Assembly: GCA_900766575.1 (NCBI GenBank)
Contig: CAAFVW010000080.1
Span: 1 to 18,138, forward strand
Origin: Lachnospiraceae bacterium
Lineage (GTDB): Bacteria > Bacillota > Clostridia > Lachnospirales > Lachnospiraceae
Direction: 5' to 3'
DNA length: 18,138 nucleotides
Shown: piece by piece, positions 7,045-15,697 of the stretch
Position numbering within the stretch: the first letter of the stretch is position 1
How the letters are laid out: every line of letters begins with the position of its first letter
The notes under the pieces: model-generated
Told to the model about the DNA's origin: nothing
Seen by the model: only the letters and a program-made list of their open reading frames with translations
Databases searched by the model: none
Translations under genes and position numbers: made by a program

Positions 7045-8205
7045 TTATCGGTCATAACGTTCCATCATGGAAAGGATCTCCCCGGCGTACTTCGGATAGA
7101 GGGCCGCTATCTCTTTTACTTCATTCCGCGCAGACTCTGCCACTTCCTGATTGTAATCCAGCTGTTTGCGAAGGGCCTGTCTTCTCTGGATCAGCTCGTG
7201 ACGGATCTCCACCATTTCCCGTTTGTCAAGCAGCGCTGCGGTCTGACTGATCCAGCGCTCCGGCATCTGTACCCGGTAATTGGAGAGCTGCTCCACCAGT
7301 TGTTTCTGGTAATACTCTATTTTGCCTTCCGCTTCCGCAAACTGCTTCCGCTCTTCTTTTTCCTCCTGATATACCTTCCACTGTTTTTCCAGCTTGGCAG
7401 CACTGTCCGTATTGTATTTCAGGTACAGATATTCCATCAGCTGGCAGTTGTTCACATATCGGATCTTGACCTTGTTCTGGAGCTGAATGATCTTGTTGAT
7501 GGTCTTCTCCACCCGCTGCAGCTCCCGTCCGGAATCCATGTACTTGATGCAGACATAGGAAATCGCCACGGCCCCCGCGCCTACTGCCAGGAAAAGTCCC
7601 ACATAGACATCCATCTCAAAGATAAATTGCAGAATCACCAGCATGATCACGCAGATCACCAACGCCGTCAGGAAGATCACCGCCATTCCCCGCTGGTTAT
7701 TCATCATATTATCCAGTTCATTTCTTCGATATTCGTAGGCATGCCGTTCTCCGTCCAGTCTGTGTAGATCCTGTCGGATCAGATTCCCATATTTTTCTCC
7801 TTCCCGGATCTTCTGAATGCCCTCTTCGATTTCATTTTCTCTTTTGCGGATCGCATAGAAATCCGCATCCCGCATACGGTTTTTCTTTTCCCGGTATTTG
7901 CTCCGTTCCTGCTCCAGCCCGGCCAGTTTCCCGGCTACACGGTTGATTTCTTCCCTCTGTTCCGCCGGCAGCGCCTCAATCTCATCCGTATCCGTCAGAT
8001 AGGAAGTCACCAGAGTATATTCTCCCGTCAGAAGGTCAATCTCCTTGGAAGCCTCCGCGATCTGTTCCAGACAGTTCACAACATATCGTTTTCTTTGATC
8101 TTCCTCATCAAAATTCACCCCATTACGGGTATAGACCAGTTCTTCCCAGTTTTCTTCCTGCTGTATCGGTTCTTTTTTCTTAAAAAAGCGGTTCCACCAC
8201 GCCAT
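7045..8205 (-). CDS. Coiled-coil protein with a central transmembrane hairpin, 386 aa, unknown function
   Basis: I do not recognise a named family. The N-terminus MAWWNRFFKKKEP has no signal peptide. Residues about 40-165 are highly charged and heptad-like. Two hydrophobic helices follow, at about 173-196 (GMAVIFLTALVICVIMLVIL) and 200-222 (VYVGLFLAVGAGAVAISYVC), separated by a short FEMD turn. A second coiled-coil region spans about 225-375. This predicts a short membrane hairpin with both coiled coils in the cytoplasm. It is the last gene of a four-gene operon (21 bp after the TPR protein, AGGAG site 6 nt before the ATG). A likely role is a membrane anchor or scaffold for the proteins encoded upstream. 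No catalytic motif is visible. No terminator is seen after it, and the importer promoter begins at once. Confidence 0.85.
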   Translation of the reverse strand: MAWWNRFFKKKEPIQQEENWEELVYTRNGVNFDEEDQRKRYVVNCLEQIAEASKEIDLLTGEYTLVTSYLTDTDEIEALPAEQREEINRVAGKLAGLEQERSKYREKKNRMRDADFYAIRKRENEIEEGIQKIREGEKYGNLIRQDLHRLDGERHAYEYRRNELDNMMNNQRGMAVIFLTALVICVIMLVILQFIFEMDVYVGLFLAVGAGAVAISYVCIKYMDSGRELQRVEKTINKIIQLQNKVKIRYVNNCQLMEYLYLKYNTDSAAKLEKQWKVYQEEKEERKQFAEAEGKIEYYQKQLVEQLSNYRVQMPERWISQTAALLDKREMVEIRHELIQRRQALRKQLDYNQEVAESARNEVKEIAALYPKYAGEILSMMERYDR

Positions 8206-8226
8206 AGTTTTCTCCTGTTATCTTCC

Positions 8227-9078
8227 CTATACGCTGACACTTGCCCGGTAACTGTTTTTCAGTGCCTGCGTCAGCCTCTCGTTCTCCGCGTCATATTTGA
8301 CTCTGTCATTCATCCGCCATTCTCCGCGCAGCTGCAGCTGTCGATATTCCGGTTGCTGTTCCCATTCCCGTTCAAACTGTTCGATTCTCTTCTCCAGTTC
8401 CAGGGATTCTGTGTAATTTTCCGGATTCTGCGCTGCAAAAGCCACATAGGCGTCCTCCGTCAGTTCCATCCTCTTCGCTGCCAGCCAGGCATCCAGATGC
8501 TCTCTGTCCGAATCCGCCTTCCAGGCTTCCCTGAAATAATATGCCGCCTTATCATACAGCATCAGTCCCGTCAGTGCCACGCCCTTGTTATGCAGGATCG
8601 CTGCTCTGACTTTTGCTGCCGGAAGTTCCTTTCCTTCCTGTTCCAGATGATTCCAGGTCTCCAGCAGCATATCATATCCCCGGATGGCTGCCGCATACTT
8701 TCTTTTTTCCACCATATAGTCGATCTGACTCTTGCGCTTCTCCAGATTGCTCAGGCCAGCTCCCTGCTTCAGCACCTGTTCCACCTTCTGAATATCCTCC
8801 GGGTCGTACATTCCCACGTATTGCAGGATCGTTACCACGAACACACTTAAAGAACCCTGCTTATGTACCATAGGGTAAAGCTGTCTGGCCAGTTCCCGTA
8901 CTTTACATTCCTCGCCGATCCAGTCTGCCAGCTTATCGTTCATTACCGACAGATCCAGAAGAAACGCATTTTCCTTCAGGCAGTAACACAATTCCTCCAT
9001 ACTATAGACGCGGATATCCAGACCCTCCACATTATAGGCATTCTCGCAATATTCTCCTACACACAGACTTGCCTTCAT
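8227..9078 (-). CDS. TPR-containing cytoplasmic protein, 283 aa, unknown function
   Basis: There is no signal peptide or membrane segment. The N-terminal 110 residues are a mixed alpha/beta region that I cannot assign. Residues about 112-146 (KRKSQIDYMVEKRKYAAAIRG onward) and 157-190 (VRAAILHNKGVALTGLMLYD, then KAAYYFREAWKAD) have the helix-turn-helix hydrophobic pattern of tetratricopeptide repeats. The NKGVALTGLMLYDKAAYYFREA stretch is an almost textbook TPR. The remainder (about 195-280) is charged helix. It starts 34 bp after the Hsp70-like gene, with an AGGATAG site. Its position between an Hsp70-like protein and a membrane coiled-coil protein suggests an adaptor, because TPR proteins often bind chaperones. 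That role is inferred. Confidence 0.85.
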   Translation of the reverse strand: MKASLCVGEYCENAYNVEGLDIRVYSMEELCYCLKENAFLLDLSVMNDKLADWIGEECKVRELARQLYPMVHKQGSLSVFVVTILQYVGMYDPEDIQKVEQVLKQGAGLSNLEKRKSQIDYMVEKRKYAAAIRGYDMLLETWNHLEQEGKELPAAKVRAAILHNKGVALTGLMLYDKAAYYFREAWKADSDREHLDAWLAAKRMELTEDAYVAFAAQNPENYTESLELEKRIEQFEREWEQQPEYRQLQLRGEWRMNDRVKYDAENERLTQALKNSYRASVSV

Positions 9079-9112
9079 TTTCTATCCTCATTTTCTCTGC
9101 CTCTGGCAGAAC

Positions 9113-10351
9113 TTACAACACTATTTCTTCCTTCCAGATATGATGGGTCGCTGTACGGAAAGTGCCAAATCCCAGATCCTCCAGTTCCACCTGCAGATGA
9201 GTCTCATCCTTCATCTCCACATGAATCCGCAGTCTGGTGATTCCTTCCTGCAATTCCTCCGGCACGATTCTGGCGATCCGGCTTCCCTTTCCCGTCAGGG
9301 ACGTGATCAAAAGCTCTACCGCTCTCCCCTCCAGCAGATAAAATTCCATCTCATTGTGGGCTTCATACCAACTGATTCCGGCATCCAGCAGTGCCTGATA
9401 GGATTCCTCTCCCTGTCTTCGCACTTTCATGCCGATATTGGTCTTGAGCTTATCCTGTCCCAGATAGACGTATTTCTGTCCGTTTTCACTGGAATACAGT
9501 CGTTCCATCATGCTATAGCAGGCACCTTTGCTGAACAGATTGTTCCCCTGAAAGACTCTCCGCCCCCGGCACAGATACCGGAGAGATTCCTTCATCCAAT
9601 CCCGGGAAAATTCTTCCCCGATCAGATACACCGAGGATACCATCCGGTTCTCACACAGCTGTGTGGCAATCTCTAAGAATTTCTCATCTGATTTTTCTAT
9701 CGGAAAAGGGAACTCCCTCTCCTCAATATAAGTTACTATCGGTGTCGTATGACGGTTGCACTCCATCGAATAAGTCTGTATGGAGTTTTCCTTATATTCA
9801 CACAGTACACTTCCCTGTTTCCACAGTTCCTCCGGCTGGTACAGATTGTAATAATAGAAGCTTTCGCGGTGGCTCTGAAAATAAATATTTTCCGTCTTCA
9901 AATGCAGTGCCTCCACCGCCTGCGTCAGCACCTCCAACATTCCGGGGTCCAATTCCTCACAGGTGAACATCAACGCTCCGATACGCTCCGTGGATGTCAC
10001 CTGTGACAACAGCCCCAGACTCCGTTTCAGAAAAAGAGTAAGCAGTGCTACCGGATCCAGGGTCGTCCCATCAATCTGCACCGGCTCTCCGTCTCTGACC
10101 AGCTTTAAAAGGTTCTCCACCAGAATCCCCTCTTCTTCCTTCGCATACCTGAGGGCCTCACTTCCGTAGAACCACTGGTTCACACCCTGTCTCTTACTCA
10201 ATACCAGCGGAATCGTATAGGCCTGTGAGCCCGCAACGGAAGACAATGTGGTAATCTCCTCTTCTTTTCCCGTGATATAACAGCTGATCTGTGCATAATT
10301 GCTTCCCAGATCATATCCCACGATGACTTTATCACTTCCCGGCAGTCGCAT
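9113..10351 (-). CDS. Divergent Hsp70-like protein (actin-fold ATPase domain plus SBD-beta-like domain), 412 aa; DUF5716-like
   Basis: The order of motifs follows Hsp70. Phosphate-1 is VIVGYDLGSNYAQI (about 9-22, Asp14 matching the DnaK IDLGTT Asp). The FYGSEALRYAKEEEGI and NLLKLVRDG region (61-88) resembles the Hsp70 stretch with the catalytic lysine, and Lys83 is a candidate. An adenosine-type motif VYLIGEEFSRDW (241-252) leads into a VFQGNNLFSKGAC segment (266-278), like the DEAVAKGAA segment of Hsp70. The tail (about 295-396) resembles the beta substrate-binding domain, including LLEGRAVELL and RLRIHVEMKDETHLQVELED. It lacks the alpha-helical lid. Two key loops are degenerate: phosphate-2 (DLGGGT in Hsp70) reads CEYKENS, and the NEPTAAA coupling helix reads QSHRESF. 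ATP may bind, but turnover is doubtful. I associate it from memory with DUF5716. The AGGAGGTGG ribosome site is strong. Confidence 0.85.
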   Translation of the reverse strand: MRLPGSDKVIVGYDLGSNYAQISCYITGKEEEITTLSSVAGSQAYTIPLVLSKRQGVNQWFYGSEALRYAKEEEGILVENLLKLVRDGEPVQIDGTTLDPVALLTLFLKRSLGLLSQVTSTERIGALMFTCEELDPGMLEVLTQAVEALHLKTENIYFQSHRESFYYYNLYQPEELWKQGSVLCEYKENSIQTYSMECNRHTTPIVTYIEEREFPFPIEKSDEKFLEIATQLCENRMVSSVYLIGEEFSRDWMKESLRYLCRGRRVFQGNNLFSKGACYSMMERLYSSENGQKYVYLGQDKLKTNIGMKVRRQGEESYQALLDAGISWYEAHNEMEFYLLEGRAVELLITSLTGKGSRIARIVPEELQEGITRLRIHVEMKDETHLQVELEDLGFGTFRTATHHIWKEEIVL

Positions 10352-10390
10352 TTTCTTCCACCTCCTCTCCTGCTGTCTTCCTTTATCCTG

Positions 10391-13300
10391 TTACTGCAAT
10401 GTGAACAATCTGTGATCCAGATATTCCCTGCGGTAATATTCCTCGATCAAATGGTCCAGTGTCGTATCGTCCTGTAGCGTCATACTGATCATCATGTCAT
10501 TGATCATCTCGTATTTACTGTCCGGACTTTCATTCATAATATCATTCTTCTGCAGGTTTCCGCTCTCCGTCAGCTGCTCTTCGTTCGCCGATTCTTCCAT
10601 AATATAGTACTGAAGGTTCTCTCCGAAAAACAGCACAAATTCCTTGAAGAATACACCGCTGTAGACTTCCTGCATATATTCCGACAGATATTCCTCCGCC
10701 TGTCCGTTCTCATGCAGCATCACATAATGGATTCTTGCCCGGACACCGCCCTTTGTGTGATACTCTACGATCGTCTTGTCCTTCATCTCCTGCAGTTGGG
10801 GCAGACACTCCTGATATTCCCGGAAAAAATTCAGATGAATGTGTTCCTTCATCATCTCCTCCAGGAAATCCCGGATCAGAGGTTCATCCTCCCGCTCCAG
10901 TTTTTCCTTATTCTCCGCGTAGAATTTCAGATAAGCCAGTTTGCAGATTCTCTGGGTCTCTTCTCCCCGCAGATAGCAGTTACGAATCTCCCGGAAAACA
11001 TATTCTTCCGTAATTTTCTCCCGGCAGAAATAATCATAAGAGCTCTGTACCAGAACCGCTTCCTCTATCTCCTGTCTGGCTCCCTGGGATACATAATAAC
11101 GGAAAATATCCATCCGTTCTCCCACAAAAGCCCCGGAAAACAGCATCTGCAGCAATATCTTTTCGCTCAGATTGTAGCAGTCCACCTCAAAAGATCTGGC
11201 TGCTTTCCAGACATCCCGCAGCTCCTTCGTAGTGCCGACAGCATAACGTACCAGATATTCCAGAACACCACCGTTGTATTTTCCCTTGCGGAACGAAGTC
11301 AATGCTGCCGCATACAGGACAGCTTCTCCTTCATGGTTCCCCTGTGTGATCACACCATCCGTAAGCCGCAGCAATATCTTGGCATCTGCAAAATACGGCG
11401 TATATTGTTCGATCCAGTCATAGCCTTTCTCATAATTGCCGCGCAGCACCAGGAATCGTAAGATCAGTTCCCGCTGTTCTTCGTTAAATCCATCCCCTTG
11501 CAGCTCCTGCAAATAGTCATCCAACGCCTGTAAATTGTCCGCATCAAAATAGGCCTGTACCAACTGTACCGCAATTTCATTCCGCAGCTTCGGTTCCACA
11601 GCATCGTTTTCCACCAGCCTTGCCATACGCATCAGCTTCGCGGAAGTCATCGCCTCTTCTGTTCTGCCATTCCCCATAAAATACAGATCCAGCTCCGCCG
11701 TATCCGGCACATAATGTTCCAACAGTCGCAGATATTTCCCCGGCACCAGCAGTTTTTCCAAGGTGTATTCCACATTTTTCAGGAAACGGTTGCTATACGC
11801 ATCCTCAAAGGCAATCGTACAATCGTTCCCATAAACAGCCACCCACGCCACACCGTTTTGCAGTGTTGCCTCGGACAATACCAGATTCCCCGGCTGACTG
11901 ACGATCACCTTGCGCATCCGGCTGTCATCCACCCGGACCATATGGGCAAATAACAAACGGGACAATGGCTTTGCCATGACCTCCGTCACGATGGCCGGAG
12001 TTAAAAACTCCTGATACAGAATCGCCAGATGTCTGTTGATATGCTGCTTCTGGATCTGGTCGATTACAAACCGTTCCATTCTCGGCTCGTAATGTTCATA
12101 CAGTTCCTCATATTCCTTCCGATGTTTTACCAGATACGCATAGAGGAATGCACTATGTTCATAATCCAGATTGCTCTGGAACGAAAAATACATCAATATG
12201 ACTTTCGGAAGCTCCGGAACAGAATTCAAATCTATCGATGCCATATAATATTCATAGAGGTTGGTAATCCGCAGATGGCTATCCACCCCCTTCTGATACC
12301 ATGCAAAAGCATCCGGTCCCGTCTTGCTGCCCTTGATCAGAAGGCTGCACACCTCCTGTAAGATCCGCACATCTTTTCTCTTCTCGAACAATCTCCGCAA
12401 AATTCTGCAAAGCAGCGCAGAATACTCCCGGACTCTTCCGGACAGATACAGCAGCTGCTCGATCAGGCTGTCATTTACTGCATCCCGTCTCACACCAAAA
12501 TTCAGAACCTGTAATTCAAAACGGTTTAATTTGCGCAACAGTGCCGGATTGCCATTCAAAAGAGCCAATGCCTCCAGATAGATCACCGGACTGGTGCAGC
12601 CGTACTGGTACTGCTTTTCCAGGAACATCCATTTCCTGGAAGCAGACTTGTTGTACTCCTCTGACAGATACAGCATAAGCCATGCTACCCGCCACCGGGT
12701 TCTGTCGTAACGGTAAATCTGCTCCACCTGTTCAGTAATTTGCAGCGTATACTGGGGATCTCTGTGAATCAGCGTAGTCAGATACAGATAATAAGCCCAC
12801 AGTTCCCCACCGGCAGCTCCCTGCGTTTCCAGCATGTCCGCAGCATGATCCAGAATCCACCCGGCCTCATTGTACCGCTCCTCGGTAATCAGAAGCTGCG
12901 CCTGGAACAGTCTCGCCGACACGTCTTTCTCATCCATGGTGACCATACGTTCCACCAGTTTCCCGGTCTCTGCAAGCCAGGTCCCCGTACCGATTTTTTT
13001 CAATCTGGACTCCTGATAATATTTCATGATCTGAGCAACGCACTGCATATGGCTGTGATCCGCATGCCGTTTTACCGCGCCGTCTCCCAGTTGCACCATA
13101 ACCGGAATCTCCAAAGAAGCATAGGCATTGTATATGTATACTTTACCGAAATTTTTACCCAGGCGGCACAGACTGCTGTCAATATAAACCGGCAGTCGGC
13201 AGCGGTTTCCCAGAAAATCGTCATCCGTGATAGCTGCCTTTTCCGTGAAAACAAATTCTCCTTCGCACTCTATCTGGAGATTCGTGTAGCCCCAGCCATT

Positions 13301-13966
13301 CCTTACGATCGTCAGACTGTTCTCCGTAACTCCGTAATTATCCACACTGCGAGGGAGTTTTCTCACCAGCTCCTTCTCTTCCGTCAGGAATTCCAACTGT
13401 TGCTTTTTATTAATGCAGATCAGAAACTCTTCCACATTCTGTTCGTTGCCTTCACAGGCCGATAGAATACGGTAACTATCGTAAAAATGTGCATCGTTCC
13501 CCTGGAACAGCCGCAAAAATTCCGGATCATAGAACAATCGCACGGCTTCCTTCCAGTTGCTTTTTGCCAGATTTGCAAAATGGAACAGATTTCTGATAGC
13601 TCCTATGGAAGAATTCAACATACTGTGTTCCACCGTCACCACAAAAGGAAGATTATACTCTCCTCTGTTGCTGACCACGGAAAAAGAGCCCTTGATCACA
13701 TCCCCTTCCTCCAGATTCTCTCCGTGGAAGCAGTAAAAAATTTCTGCATCGGAGCCACTAAACTGATCCGTCAGACATTCCATCCGCAGATGGTCTGAAA
13801 TCACGAATCCTTTTACATAGCCTTCCGATGCAGAGATAATGTGAAAAGAGCCCTCGTATGATGTCCCCTGTGTCAGGGAAATTTCTATTTTAGTGCAGGA
13901 GAATTCCAAAGAACCATTTTCATAATCGAAGTTTCCTCCTAAAATTCTATCAATAATCTCCTGCAT
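10391..13966 (-). CDS. Giant beta-sandwich plus helical-repeat protein, 1191 aa; DUF5717-like
   Basis: The function is unknown. I associate it from memory with DUF5717, a Lachnospiraceae family of about this length. There is no signal peptide or transmembrane segment, so it is probably cytoplasmic. Residues about 18-115 form a beta-sandwich-like region ending in VIKGSFSVVSNRGEYNLPFV. A second region (about 213-292) ends in the similar GKVYIYNAYASLEIPVMVQ, suggesting a duplicated Ig-like domain with a helical insert. From about 305 to 700, and again about 770-1030, the sequence is almost all amphipathic helices in TPR-like pairs, for example RLFQAQLLITEERYNEAGWI. A short beta-rich stretch near 715-750 and another near 1050-1080 interrupt them. 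The C-terminus is acidic and Met/Asn-rich. It is first in a four-gene operon, 39 bp before the Hsp70-like gene. The start has a GGGTGA site 7 nt upstream. Confidence 0.9.
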   Translation of the reverse strand: MQEIIDRILGGNFDYENGSLEFSCTKIEISLTQGTSYEGSFHIISASEGYVKGFVISDHLRMECLTDQFSGSDAEIFYCFHGENLEEGDVIKGSFSVVSNRGEYNLPFVVTVEHSMLNSSIGAIRNLFHFANLAKSNWKEAVRLFYDPEFLRLFQGNDAHFYDSYRILSACEGNEQNVEEFLICINKKQQLEFLTEEKELVRKLPRSVDNYGVTENSLTIVRNGWGYTNLQIECEGEFVFTEKAAITDDDFLGNRCRLPVYIDSSLCRLGKNFGKVYIYNAYASLEIPVMVQLGDGAVKRHADHSHMQCVAQIMKYYQESRLKKIGTGTWLAETGKLVERMVTMDEKDVSARLFQAQLLITEERYNEAGWILDHAADMLETQGAAGGELWAYYLYLTTLIHRDPQYTLQITEQVEQIYRYDRTRWRVAWLMLYLSEEYNKSASRKWMFLEKQYQYGCTSPVIYLEALALLNGNPALLRKLNRFELQVLNFGVRRDAVNDSLIEQLLYLSGRVREYSALLCRILRRLFEKRKDVRILQEVCSLLIKGSKTGPDAFAWYQKGVDSHLRITNLYEYYMASIDLNSVPELPKVILMYFSFQSNLDYEHSAFLYAYLVKHRKEYEELYEHYEPRMERFVIDQIQKQHINRHLAILYQEFLTPAIVTEVMAKPLSRLLFAHMVRVDDSRMRKVIVSQPGNLVLSEATLQNGVAWVAVYGNDCTIAFEDAYSNRFLKNVEYTLEKLLVPGKYLRLLEHYVPDTAELDLYFMGNGRTEEAMTSAKLMRMARLVENDAVEPKLRNEIAVQLVQAYFDADNLQALDDYLQELQGDGFNEEQRELILRFLVLRGNYEKGYDWIEQYTPYFADAKILLRLTDGVITQGNHEGEAVLYAAALTSFRKGKYNGGVLEYLVRYAVGTTKELRDVWKAARSFEVDCYNLSEKILLQMLFSGAFVGERMDIFRYYVSQGARQEIEEAVLVQSSYDYFCREKITEEYVFREIRNCYLRGEETQRICKLAYLKFYAENKEKLEREDEPLIRDFLEEMMKEHIHLNFFREYQECLPQLQEMKDKTIVEYHTKGGVRARIHYVMLHENGQAEEYLSEYMQEVYSGVFFKEFVLFFGENLQYYIMEESANEEQLTESGNLQKNDIMNESPDSKYEMINDMMISMTLQDDTTLDHLIEEYYRREYLDHRLFTLQ

Positions 13967-14001
13967 GTACTTTCACCCGTTCCCTGTTGTCATTTGGATT
14001 T

Positions 14002-14030
14002 ATTATATCAAATTAACTAGTTGAGGGCAA
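14002..14030 (-). promoter_or_regulatory. Sigma-A type promoter of the four-gene DUF5717/Hsp70-like operon
   Basis: The minus strand has TTGCCC (14025-14030), 17 bp, then a perfect TATAAT (14002-14007). The start is predicted near 13995, leaving a leader of about 28 nt before the ATG at 13966. An 8-bp palindrome AACTAGTT lies in the spacer and could be an operator or chance. The gap to the preceding permease gene is only 77 bp and shows no terminator, so read-through is possible. Confidence 0.65.
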
Positions 14031-14043
14031 GGTGTATACCCGG

Positions 14044-14937
14044 TTAGTCGAGGTTTAATTTTCGGTTCATGATGTAATAAGATACCCCGTACATGATTGC
14101 CGCCAAGAGCAGGCTGGTGATCACATTAATATCATAGGCGAAATTGGTGCTCACCGTGATTCCACTGGCACTGTTTGCGACATTGGCACCAAACATGAAT
14201 GCGCTCTGTACGGTGCTGCCGATGATGGACGACAGAATCGTCACTCCCGCATAGACCAGAATTCCCATGAACCCTTTATGTTTAGAAGACAGCTGACCGA
14301 TGGTGAGTGCTCCGAACAGGGTAACCATAGTGATGAACGGTCCTACCACATAGGTGAAGAACAACGTGATTCCATAATGCAGCAGATTGATCCCCATCTC
14401 TTCTTCGTATGTTCTGCCAAGTTCATAAAAAGCATCCGCCAGAAATTCCCAGATATTCCCATTATATTGTGTCAGTACACTACTCAGTTCACCGATATTT
14501 AAAAGTCCTGTCATCAGAGATACAATTAGTGCCATCACAGAGATACCGATGCCTATCGTAAGGAACAGATACCAGACACCAGAGACCAGAACTTTACTTA
14601 AAAACAATTGGTTAGCTGTCACCGGCAGGGTATGGGACAGATAACCTTCGTCCGTATACATGCTGCGGTAAAAGCGGATTCCCAAAAAGATCAGCATTCC
14701 CCAGGTGGACGCCAGCAGCATGATCACATACAGGATCAGTGTTGCCACAAAGGAAGAGAGTACAAACCAGCTCCGTGTCACATTCATGTTATTGCCGTCC
14801 GCAATCTCCGCTACCAGTCCTCCAGGCATGCGTAATACCACGCAGCCGATCACAGTGACCACAAACATTCCAAGGAGCATCAGTACGCCCGCTTTCCATG
14901 TATTCTTCCATTCATATTTCATTAACTTTCCTAACAT
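14044..14937 (-). CDS. ABC-2 type transporter permease, 297 aa
   Basis: The protein starts with the MLGKLMKYEWKNTWKAG segment typical of ABC-2 permeases of the BcrB/YtrC kind and contains about six hydrophobic helices. These lie near residues 17-36, 58-90, 117-145, 190-215, 224-245 and 270-290. It is the membrane partner of the ATPase just upstream; the reading frames overlap by 7 bp (14931-14937), implying translational coupling. A GGGAGG site lies inside the end of the ATPase gene. Under a YtrA-type regulator such exporters commonly answer cell-envelope stress or antimicrobial peptides, but the substrate here is unknown. The C-terminus YYIMNRKLNLD is typical of the group. Confidence 0.9.
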   Translation of the reverse strand: MLGKLMKYEWKNTWKAGVLMLLGMFVVTVIGCVVLRMPGGLVAEIADGNNMNVTRSWFVLSSFVATLILYVIMLLASTWGMLIFLGIRFYRSMYTDEGYLSHTLPVTANQLFLSKVLVSGVWYLFLTIGIGISVMALIVSLMTGLLNIGELSSVLTQYNGNIWEFLADAFYELGRTYEEEMGINLLHYGITLFFTYVVGPFITMVTLFGALTIGQLSSKHKGFMGILVYAGVTILSSIIGSTVQSAFMFGANVANSASGITVSTNFAYDINVITSLLLAAIMYGVSYYIMNRKLNLD

Positions 14938-15629
14938 GCGAACACCTCCCTGAAGTAAGCATCTACAGACTTGCCCTTTTCTTCCCTGATATTGTCAACG
15001 GATGTGTATAACACTAACTGTCCGTAACGCATGAAAATCACTTCGTCCAACACCTGTTCCACATCTTCTATCAAATGTGTGGAAATCAATACTGTTGCAT
15101 CCGGATTATAGTTATTGATAATGGTGCGCAGGATATAATCTCTTGCCGCCGGATCTACACCGGCAATGGGCTCATCCAGAATGTACAGGCTGGCATTCCG
15201 GCTCATAACCAGAATCAGCTGCACCTTTTCCTTCGTACCTTTGGATAACGTTCGCATCTTCATATTCGGATCAATCCCCAGACTTTTCAGCATCTCTTCT
15301 GCCCGTTCTCTGGAAAAATCCTGATAAAAATCCTGAAAGAAATCCAGAATCTCACGGATCGTCTGATTCATTGTCAGATAAGTGCGATCCGGCAGATAAG
15401 CCACCTTACTCTTAGTCTCCGGTCCTACGCACTTTCCATCGATCAGAATCATGCCTTCTGTCGGTGTCAGCAGACCGTTCATCATCTTAATCAGCGTTGT
15501 CTTGCCGCTGCCATTGGGACCTAACAGACCAATGATCTTCCCCTTGGGAAGGCTTACCGTCAGATTATTCACTGCAGCATTTGCACCGTATTTCTTGGTC
15601 AGATTGCTGATTTCTACCAAATTGCTCAT
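14931..15629 (-). CDS. ABC transporter ATP-binding protein (YtrB/BcrA-like), 232 aa
   Basis: This is the nucleotide-binding subunit for the ABC-2 permease it overlaps. Walker A is GPNGSGKTT (37-45), the signature is LSKGTKEK (128-135, a variant of LSGGQ), Walker B is LYILDEPIAGVDP (148-160) and the switch His is His185 in ISTHLIEDV. The usual Q-loop glutamine is replaced in AYLPDRTYL (77-85), a variation common in the YtrB/YhcG group of exporter ATPases. The ATG at 15627-15629 has an AGGCGGG site about 7 nt upstream. The 68-nt gap back to the GntR gene is almost pure purine on the coding strand. Confidence 0.93.
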   Translation of the reverse strand: MSNLVEISNLTKKYGANAAVNNLTVSLPKGKIIGLLGPNGSGKTTLIKMMNGLLTPTEGMILIDGKCVGPETKSKVAYLPDRTYLTMNQTIREILDFFQDFYQDFSRERAEEMLKSLGIDPNMKMRTLSKGTKEKVQLILVMSRNASLYILDEPIAGVDPAARDYILRTIINNYNPDATVLISTHLIEDVEQVLDEVIFMRYGQLVLYTSVDNIREEKGKSVDAYFREVFAC

Positions 15630-15697
15630 TAATATCCCGCCTCTCTTTTCTTCTTGCTCTGCTTCTGTTTTCTGTTTTATTTTCTCTGCTTCCTCTT

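Noticed and set aside
7198..8850. Hydrophobic plus-strand translations near 7198-7767 and 8095-8850 as membrane proteins
   Set aside because: The hydrophobic character is the antisense image of charged coiled-coil codons in the minus-strand genes.
8095..13465. Several long open frames on the plus strand (for example 8095-8850, 10712-11461, 12740-13465)
   Set aside because: They lie entirely opposite well-supported minus-strand genes. They lack ribosome sites and recognisable domains, and their His/Leu/Ile/Gln-rich translations look like antisense reading of helical coding sequence.
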